Below are positions 57,960 through 64,000 of a stretch of 64,000 bases of DNA, piece by piece. The stretch covers positions 478,576-542,575 of the forward strand of contig NZ_FTNK01000003.1 in the NCBI RefSeq assembly GCF_900156375.1. Direction: 5' to 3'. The position numbers and the translations under genes are program-made. The notes beneath the pieces were generated by a model. It searched no databases. It saw only the letters and a program-made list of their open reading frames with translations, and was not told the origin of the DNA. Every line of letters starts with the position of its first letter. The stretch's first letter is position 1. The DNA comes from Paenibacillus macquariensis. Its GTDB lineage: Bacteria > Bacillota > Bacilli > Paenibacillales > Paenibacillaceae.

Positions 57960-59246
57960 ATGAAACCGGTAAGAGTGGGGTTATTAGGATTAGGAACTGT
58001 GGGTACAGGGGTAGTTCGAATTGTAGAAGGAAATCAGGAGGATTTAAGTAGTCAAGTGGGTTCTCCTATTATTATTTCGAAAATTGCTGTAAAAAATAGT
58101 GATAAATCAAGGGGTGTATATATTGATCCCGCAATACTAACAGAAGATCCGTGGGATGTTATTCGTGATCCTGAGATTGATGTTATTGTTGAAGTGATGG
58201 GTGGAGTGGACCAGACTAAAGCTTATATCTTAGAGGCTTTAGAATATGGGAAACATATTATAACTGCCAATAAAGACCTAATGGCATTGTACGGTTCTGA
58301 AATTCTGGCTAAAGCACAAGAGAAACAATGCGATGTATTCTACGAAGCTAGTGTGGCTGGTGGTATTCCGATTATTCGCACGCTAATTGAAGGGTTCTCT
58401 TCGGATCGTATCTTGAAAATAATGGGTATCGTGAATGGAACAACGAACTTTATTTTGACTAAGATGAGTAAAGAAGGCGCTTCTTATGATGATGTATTAC
58501 AAGAGGCACAAGAACTTGGCTATGCAGAGTCAGATCCAACATCTGATGTTGAGGGACTGGATGCAGCACGGAAGATGGCTATTCTAGGGACACTTGGATT
58601 TAGAACGAATGTGGAGTTGAAAGATGTTAGTGTTCGTGGTATCTCCCAAGTGACCAAAGAAGATATTGCATATGCTAAACGTCTAGGATATGAAATGAAG
58701 TTGTTAGGAATTGCGGATCGTGATGATGAGCACATCAGTATCAGTGTTCAACCTACAATGGTACGTCGCAGTCATCCGATTGCATCTGTGAATGGTGTGT
58801 ATAATGCGGTGTATGTGTATGGTGAAGCTGTTGGTGAGACGATGTTCTATGGCGCAGGCGCAGGGGCTATGCCTACAGCAACTTCGGTGGTAGCTGACCT
58901 TGTGGCAGCGATCAAGAACTTGAAGCTTGGTGTGAATGGCTTGAAAGCCATTGTTCCATATAAACAGAAAAAGCTCAAAGATGATGAACAAATTAAGTAT
59001 AAGAACTTTATTCTTCTACACGTAGATGATAAGGCAGGGGTGCTTGCACAAATCACGCAAGCCTTTGCTCAATTTGATGTAAGTCTAGAGTCCGTCGTAC
59101 AACAACCGAACGAGCATAATCCTTATGCTGAAATTGTCATCGTAACTCACGATGCTAGTAAAGCTAGTATGAACAAGGTATTAGAGCATTTTGAGGGGCT
59201 TGAAGTTATTCGTACAATTAAAAGCGTTTATCGCGTTGAGGGATAA
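57960..59246 (+). CDS. hom: Homoserine dehydrogenase
   Basis: ATG 57960 follows GAGGGGGA. The 428-aa enzyme reduces aspartate semialdehyde to homoserine. It has the NAD(P) motif GLLGLGTVGTGVVRI, catalytic region ANKDLMAL and DPTSDVEGLDAARK, and a C-terminal ACT domain (about 350-428) for feedback control. In Bacillus it is followed by thrC and thrB; here only a thrC remnant lies between. Confidence 0.96.
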   Translation: MKPVRVGLLGLGTVGTGVVRIVEGNQEDLSSQVGSPIIISKIAVKNSDKSRGVYIDPAILTEDPWDVIRDPEIDVIVEVMGGVDQTKAYILEALEYGKHIITANKDLMALYGSEILAKAQEKQCDVFYEASVAGGIPIIRTLIEGFSSDRILKIMGIVNGTTNFILTKMSKEGASYDDVLQEAQELGYAESDPTSDVEGLDAARKMAILGTLGFRTNVELKDVSVRGISQVTKEDIAYAKRLGYEMKLLGIADRDDEHISISVQPTMVRRSHPIASVNGVYNAVYVYGEAVGETMFYGAGAGAMPTATSVVADLVAAIKNLKLGVNGLKAIVPYKQKKLKDDEQIKYKNFILLHVDDKAGVLAQITQAFAQFDVSLESVVQQPNEHNPYAEIVIVTHDASKASMNKVLEHFEGLEVIRTIKSVYRVEG

Positions 59247-59268
59247 ACTCAGAGAATATATTTGAACC

Positions 59269-59313
59269 GACTCCTTCAGGATCTGTTGCAGTGTGCAACG
59301 TACTGAAGGAGTC
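59269..59313 (+). other. Long hairpin after hom
   Basis: GACTCCTTCAG (59269-59279) pairs perfectly with CTGAAGGAGTC (59303-59313), with an inner GTTGCA/TGCAAC stem. No T run follows, so it is not a canonical terminator. Confidence 0.6.
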
Positions 59314-59331
59314 TATAAATTGAAATGCTAA

Positions 59332-59496
59332 GGATACTTCCTAAGTGGGGAAAGCGTAGTATATGTGCTAGCAGGCAGAAGGTTGAAAGATCTCAATATT
59401 TCAATGAAGACTGTTATTACACAACCTACTGTTGTAGGGAACTATGAAGCGACTGATATGGATGCTATCGCTAAGCTGGAAGAGGAACAGGGATGA
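59332..59496 (+). pseudogene. thrC: Threonine synthase (thrC) 3' remnant
   Basis: In one frame the stretch reads about 54 codons without start, including VVYVLAGRRLKDL and then TQPTVVGNY and ATDMDAIAKLEEEQG, ending in the TGA overlapped by the thrB ATG. This matches the C-terminal end of threonine synthases, where the motif is normally of the type VLTGNGLKDP; the upstream 300 or so codons are gone. The order hom-thrC-thrB is the Bacillus one. Identification is by memory of the motif, not a search. Confidence 0.7.
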
Positions 59497-60461
59497 TTAG
59501 GAGTCAAGGTGTATGTGTGAAGGTGCCGGCCAGTACGGCGAATTTGGGACCTGGATTCGATACGTTAGGAATGGCCTTATCGTTATATTCATGGATTGGA
59601 ATGAAAGAGTCGGAGCATACTCAGTTTCATTTGTATGGCGACCAAATGAATGGATTAACTGCAGATAAAACCAACTTAGTATACCAAGTAGCGCAACTGG
59701 TCTTTGATGAGGCGGGTGTTTCGCTACCGGAGATTGAAATCTCAATGTATTCTGATATTCCTTTAACCAGAGGTCTCGGGAGTAGTGCTTCAGCTATTAT
59801 TGGGGGAATGGTTGCGGCAAATGCCTTAATTGGTTCACCGTTGTCCAAGGATAAGTTATTCGATATGGCTTCAAGGTTGGAAGGTCATCCTGACAATGTG
59901 GGAGCGTCTTTATTTGGTGGAATTATCACTGCTGTATGGGATGGGATACATGCTGATTATATAAGAATGGAGCCTCATACCAATTTGGAAGTGCTTGTCG
60001 TTATCCCGGAATTTCAACTATCGACTTCGGATGCTCGAAAGGTGCTACCTGATCAAATAAGTCGTGAGGATGCTGTTTATAATATCAGCAGATCGTCGCT
60101 ACTTGTAGCTGCGTTATCACAGGGAAGATTTGATCTCATTGGAAGAGCAATGTCTGATCGATTGCATCAGCCGTATCGTGCAAGCTTAGTGCCGGGTATG
60201 TCTCGCATTTTAGAGGAGGCTCCGAACCGTGGCGCTCTTGGTGTCGCTTTAAGTGGAGCGGGTCCAACTTTGTTGGCATTAGTAGATCGTGGTAATCTTC
60301 GTAAGAGAGATTTGGAAACATATTTGTTGGATACGATGAAGGAATATGGAATTCAGGCATCAGCTAGATGGCTTGATCCTTCAAGTGATGGCGTTATTAT
60401 CAGTGAGAATATGCCATCTAATTCATTTTTGGATATGATAAAAGGGGAAGTTGAAGCATGA
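59493..60461 (+). CDS. thrB: Homoserine kinase
   Basis: ATG 59493 overlaps the thrC remnant stop (ATGA), with AGAGGAAC upstream. The 322-aa GHMP kinase has PASTANLGPGFDTLGMAL and the ATP motif LTRGLGSSASAIIGG, and a late ALSGAGPTLLAL. It phosphorylates homoserine for threonine synthesis. Confidence 0.96.
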   Translation: MIRSQGVCVKVPASTANLGPGFDTLGMALSLYSWIGMKESEHTQFHLYGDQMNGLTADKTNLVYQVAQLVFDEAGVSLPEIEISMYSDIPLTRGLGSSASAIIGGMVAANALIGSPLSKDKLFDMASRLEGHPDNVGASLFGGIITAVWDGIHADYIRMEPHTNLEVLVVIPEFQLSTSDARKVLPDQISREDAVYNISRSSLLVAALSQGRFDLIGRAMSDRLHQPYRASLVPGMSRILEEAPNRGALGVALSGAGPTLLALVDRGNLRKRDLETYLLDTMKEYGIQASARWLDPSSDGVIISENMPSNSFLDMIKGEVEA

Positions 60462-61342
60462 AACGAATTGCATTACTACCAGAAGGGTCTGTCTCTCATG
60501 AGGCTATAGTTCATTTGTTTGGCGATGAACCAGTGGAATTGTTGTATTATAAACAGATTTCCGACGTGTTTCGTTCAACCGTTCTAGGAAAAAGTGATTA
60601 TAGTGTAATCCCCATTGAGAATACGATTGATGGCTCAGTGAGCCTACATATGGATTGGCTTGTGAATGAAGTAGATATTCCTATGCAAGCGGAGTGGGTC
60701 TATCCTTCCATACAGAATTTAATAGGTGATCAAGAAGCGTTTCTTTCTGAAGATGGAGAGATGGATTACAGTAAAATCACTAAAATTATTTCTCATCCAG
60801 TGGCTGCTGCTCAATGTATGCAGTTTATTCGTAAGCATGCACCGCAAGCTGAGGTAGAGCATGCAGGGAGTACTTCAGAGGCTGTTCATATTGTCAAAAA
60901 GAATCCAGGACAAGGATGGACTGCGATTGGCACAGTTCTGGGAGCTGCAAAGTATAAGTTAGATGTAATGGCCGAGCGAGTAACGGATCATGATAATAAC
61001 TTTACTAGATTTGTGCTAATTGGTTCTGATCCTGCACGTCTTCAGCGCGAAAGTAATCAGATGAAAACGAGTGTTACAGTAACACTTCCAGAGGATTTCC
61101 CGGGGGCACTTCACCAAGTTCTTTCTGCATTTGCATGGAGAAGGCTTAATTTATCTCGAATTGAATCTCGTCCAACGAAAAAGAAACTGGGTAATTATTA
61201 TTTTTATATTGATGTTCTTGCTGAGGATAGTACAGTGTTGTTACAAGCAGCCATAGCGGAGATTGAGGCATTAGGATGTCAGGTGCGTGTATTAGGTTCT
61301 TATCCTTGTTATGCTTATGATAAAAATCCAGAGGTTAAATAA
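60458..61342 (+). CDS. pheA: Prephenate dehydratase
   Basis: The 294-aa enzyme makes phenylpyruvate. It has the start LLPEGSVSHEA, the catalytic IPIENTIDGSV and TRFVLIG, and a C-terminal ACT domain for phenylalanine (PGALHQVLSAFAWRRLNLSRIESRP). The ATG overlaps the thrB stop by four bases. An ilvE remnant follows. Confidence 0.96.
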   Translation: MKRIALLPEGSVSHEAIVHLFGDEPVELLYYKQISDVFRSTVLGKSDYSVIPIENTIDGSVSLHMDWLVNEVDIPMQAEWVYPSIQNLIGDQEAFLSEDGEMDYSKITKIISHPVAAAQCMQFIRKHAPQAEVEHAGSTSEAVHIVKKNPGQGWTAIGTVLGAAKYKLDVMAERVTDHDNNFTRFVLIGSDPARLQRESNQMKTSVTVTLPEDFPGALHQVLSAFAWRRLNLSRIESRPTKKKLGNYYFYIDVLAEDSTVLLQAAIAEIEALGCQVRVLGSYPCYAYDKNPEVK

Positions 61343-61567
61343 TCAATCATAGATTTTTATGCGGATTCGTATTTACGAGCGCGATATATCTCGCTATCAT
61401 TCGAAGAAATTCGATTAGTGAGATGTATACCTGCAGATTACACTGCAGACGACTTTTTCACTGGAACGGCTCTAGAAGTGATTGTGGTTAGACAAATCGT
61501 GGGAAGAAATATTGGTTCAGGTCAAGTGGTTCCAATAACACTGAACTTACTAGAAGAATTCCCATAA
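61343..61567 (+). pseudogene. ilvE: Branched-chain aminotransferase (ilvE) 3' remnant
   Basis: Directly after the pheA stop, in the same frame, 74 codons read without a start or internal stop. The end includes FFTGTALEVIVVRQIVGRNI and GSGQVVPITLNLLEEFP then TAA. It matches the C-terminus of IlvE-type aminotransferases, where the motif is of the form FLTGTAAEV-PV-EIDGRKIG-GKPGP. The N-terminal three quarters, including the PLP lysine, are gone. Identification is from motif recognition. Confidence 0.75.
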
Positions 61568-61636
61568 TATCTTGAATCAAGATGGATATGAAGTGCGGGG
61601 AGAATGATAATCTTCGCACAATAAGGTTGTTCTCAG

Positions 61637-61678
61637 TAAAAATCCTTTCATGGCTAAGCCGTGAAAGGATTTTTTTTG
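61637..61678 (+). terminator. Terminator after the amino-acid operon
   Basis: AAAATCCTTTCATGGC pairs with GCCGTGAAAGGATTTT around TAA and ends in TTTTTTTT. It lies past the ilvE remnant. Confidence 0.92.
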
Positions 61679-61773
61679 TCATCAATGATGTCATCCGCCC
61701 AACACTTGCATAAGATGAGAGTAAAGAAGGCGGGCATATGCCGTCTATAAGAAGTTTAGGAGGTTTTTTCCAC

Positions 61774-63267
61774 GTGAAAATACACATGGTAAAGAAGGGC
61801 GACACCTTATATGAGTTATCTAAGAAGTATGGGATATCTCTAGAAAAGCTAATTGAGGCAAATCCGCAACTGAAAGACCCGAACAAATTAAACATAGGTG
61901 AAAAAGTCAAAATCCCAACGGAATCTATTTCTGCCCCAATGCCAGAACATATTATTCACAAGCATGTTGTGAAGCAGGGAGATAGTCTTTGGCAGCTATC
62001 TAAAGCATGGGGAGTAACATTGAGGGAAATGATCGATGCTAATCCTCAATTGAAAAATCCAAATGCATTGCTTGTGGGAGAAATAGTGAATATCCCTAAA
62101 GTTGGAATGAAAGAGGTAGCGAATGGAGAGTTGGTAGGTGGAAATGCGAACCACAACAAAACAACTCCAGGAGGGAAAACGTACACAGGTCCTAAAGTAG
62201 ACACATCACCAATTCAAACACTCCCACCTGTTATCCCTCAACTTCCACCAATTCACGACAATATGCCATTGCCAAACGTGCAATTACCAAATGTTTCCAT
62301 GCCTAGTGTCCCGATGCCAAACGCTTCCGTTCCAAATCCACCGGCACCTAACATCGCACCAATTCAACATATTCCGCCACACCATGTACCAATGCCACTT
62401 CCTGAGTTACCAATTGTAGAAGAAAAAATAGAGATGAAACAACACTTGTATATACAGTATACTGTCCCTACTCAAGAAGCTGTGGAACATGCTCCAGAGA
62501 AGTCTAATCCCTGCCCTCAGGTGTCAGAACAAATGTGTTATCCTGGGATTACGGAAGGTTATTCTTGGAATCAACTACAGTGCGAACAACCAGCATGGGA
62601 ACATCAAGGTTATGGGCAACAACCGAATTGGGTACAACCGCAATTTACGCAACCATCTTATCCTATGATGCCGCATATGGTGCATGAAGGAACAGATCAT
62701 TGTAATCCTAACATTTCACCGTATGGTACTTCATTTGCTGGTGGACTATCAGGTTATGGGGGCGAGAATCAAGGATTGTCACCACTATCGAATAATATGG
62801 CACCGCTATCGAGTAATATGGCACCACTATCGAATAATATGGCACCACCAGAAAATGTCTCTGTATCTTGTTCAAATGTATACTCTTGCATATCGCCTTA
62901 CGATTGGACTTTCCCAAATTCAATGATGCATGGGCAAGGCGTTGAACATATGGGGCAACATCCAAATATGTTTGGCTATTCACAACCCGAAGCTCAAGTT
63001 ACGCATGATTGCGGATGCCATAGTAGAGAAGGTGTTCAAGAATCATCGGATGTTGGTGACGTTGCAACTATTTCGGAAAAAGCAGTTATTGGTAATGATG
63101 TGAGTAACTCCACCTTGGAGTCTTCAGAATCCATTAGTGTTGCGAAATTGAAGAAGGCCAAAACCTCAAGTGTGAATACAGGCAAAGGTAGAGCAGTTAA
63201 TCAAGGCGGAGATAAAAAACAAAAAAACAAACAACAGAAGCGTCGTAACCCTTGGATTAAAAAATAA
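61774..63267 (+). CDS. safA: SafA-like LysM spore coat protein
   Basis: GTG 61774 follows TTAGGAGG by about 10 bases. The 497-aa protein has two N-terminal LysM domains (about 3-46, MKIHMVKKGDTLYELSKKYG, and 60-105, HVVKQGDSLWQLSKAWG), a proline- and asparagine-rich middle, a Met/Pro/Asn/Gln-rich section with PLSNNMA repeats, several cysteines, and a basic Lys-rich end. SafA morphogenetic protein has one LysM; it works with SpoVID, present at 36.5 kb. The low-complexity part may vary in length among strains. Confidence 0.82.
   Translation: MKIHMVKKGDTLYELSKKYGISLEKLIEANPQLKDPNKLNIGEKVKIPTESISAPMPEHIIHKHVVKQGDSLWQLSKAWGVTLREMIDANPQLKNPNALLVGEIVNIPKVGMKEVANGELVGGNANHNKTTPGGKTYTGPKVDTSPIQTLPPVIPQLPPIHDNMPLPNVQLPNVSMPSVPMPNASVPNPPAPNIAPIQHIPPHHVPMPLPELPIVEEKIEMKQHLYIQYTVPTQEAVEHAPEKSNPCPQVSEQMCYPGITEGYSWNQLQCEQPAWEHQGYGQQPNWVQPQFTQPSYPMMPHMVHEGTDHCNPNISPYGTSFAGGLSGYGGENQGLSPLSNNMAPLSSNMAPLSNNMAPPENVSVSCSNVYSCISPYDWTFPNSMMHGQGVEHMGQHPNMFGYSQPEAQVTHDCGCHSREGVQESSDVGDVATISEKAVIGNDVSNSTLESSESISVAKLKKAKTSSVNTGKGRAVNQGGDKKQKNKQQKRRNPWIKK
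62782..62844 (+). repeat. Three tandem 21-bp units in the safA-like gene
   Basis: Three copies of a 21-bp unit (encoding PLSNNMA or PLSSNMA) run head to tail, differing at one or two bases. In-frame, so copy number can change without breaking the gene. Confidence 0.85.
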
Positions 63268-63280
63268 GTGAGCTTAAAAT

Positions 63281-63317
63281 TAAGGCCAGCGATTCATAAT
63301 CGCTGGCCTTAATTTAT
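63281..63317 (+). terminator. Terminator of the safA-like gene
   Basis: AAGGCCAGCGAT pairs with ATCGCTGGCCTT around TCATA and is followed by AATTTATTT. Confidence 0.8.
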
Positions 63318-63464
63318 TTGTATATTATTAGCATTTGCCAACGTAGTTAAATATATGTTAAGTTATTAACCCAACCGATAAAAGAATGATGGTTGATATG
63401 GCGTAGTTATAAAGAAATTGCCCGGGTAGAAAATCTAAATAGAAACTTATTTCGAAAAAAACTC

Positions 63465-63493
63465 TTGCATTAAGATTCACTGCGTGATATGAT
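63465..63493 (+). promoter_or_regulatory. rRNA operon promoter
   Basis: TTGCAT (63465-63470) and TATGAT (63488-63493) are 17 bases apart, about 220 bases before the 16S gene. Confidence 0.6.
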
Positions 63494-63712
63494 ATAAAAG
63501 TTGTCACCGAGACACATTGGTAACGACAAAATGAAATAATTGGTCTTTGAAAACTGAACAACGAGTGAGTAGATTTCACGAAAGTGAAATCAAAACAAGT
63601 GAGAAATCATTTGATAGAGAATGAAAATTCTCGCCAGTTTGTTTCAAAATGAGCATTTCGCTCTTTCTAAAATTGATTCCAAATCACTGCAAAGCTGATT
63701 TGAAATCAATAT
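63494..63712 (+). other. rRNA leader
   Basis: The leader has a GATTTCAC-GAAA-GTGAAATC hairpin (63573-63592), a boxA-like TTTGAAAACTGAACAA, and an inverted repeat ATTGATTCCAAATCA (63672-63686) / TGATTTGAAATCAAT (63696-63710) right before the 16S 5' end, probably for antitermination and processing. Confidence 0.65.

Positions 63713-64000
<288 letters not shown>

Noticed and set aside
59269..59313. Terminator of hom
   Set aside because: The stem is strong but there is no T run after it, so it was recorded as a hairpin only.

Overview
The window reads as chromosomal DNA of an endospore-forming Firmicute, most likely Paenibacillus or a close relative. The evidence is the start of a Paenibacillus-like 16S rRNA gene at the right edge, many sporulation genes (spoVID, spoIIB, spoIVFA/FB, spo0B, a safA-like gene, cse60), tRNA-Arg, T-box and L21-leader elements of Firmicute type, and a gene order that largely follows the Bacillus tig-clp-lon-hem-spoVID-valS-folC-maf-radC-mre-min-rplU-obg-pheB region. 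The assignment rests on sequence reading only; no search was run.

Left part (1-14.1 kb) is accessory. It holds the start of an asparagine synthetase gene, two small unknown genes, and a tRNA-Arg(TCT). A second, identical tRNA-Arg lies at 14.0 kb in the opposite orientation. Between the two tRNAs are a Fur-controlled iron-siderophore binding lipoprotein with a Btr-like AraC regulator whose sensor half resembles it, a group II intron relic, an ABC-2 exporter under a TetR-type operator, an M20 amidohydrolase, an operon of a beta-propeller-like exported protein with pstS-pstC-pstA (no pstB), and a small cluster with a GreA C-domain protein, a Cse60-like protein and a small membrane protein.

Middle part (14.2-32.7 kb) is proteostasis and tetrapyrrole synthesis: ysoA-like, tig, clpP, clpX, ispG, lonB, lonA, engB, speD, then hemA-hemX-sirC-type dehydrogenase-hemC-cobA/hemD fusion. 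After a repeat-rich gap the cluster continues with hemB-hemL and a pseudouridine synthase. The dehydrogenase and the CobA domain add the sirohaem branch to the haem pathway.

Right part (36.5-64 kb) is spore, wall and division genes: spoVID, T-box-valS, folC, murC, spoIIB, maf, radC, mreBCD, minCD, spoIVFAB, an RNase E/G, rplU-prp-rpmA, spo0B and obg. It is followed by amino-acid genes pheB-hom-thrB-pheA, a SafA-like spore coat gene and the start of an rRNA operon. Two unannotated coding ghosts stand out: a thrC 3' remnant between hom and thrB, and an ilvE 3' remnant after pheA.

Most other points of interest are regulatory or structural: an apparent ATA start codon in the ysoA-like gene, a two-copy repeat with a compound hairpin before hemB, and several hairpins inside operons. 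No CRISPR array, intact insertion sequence or prophage was seen.
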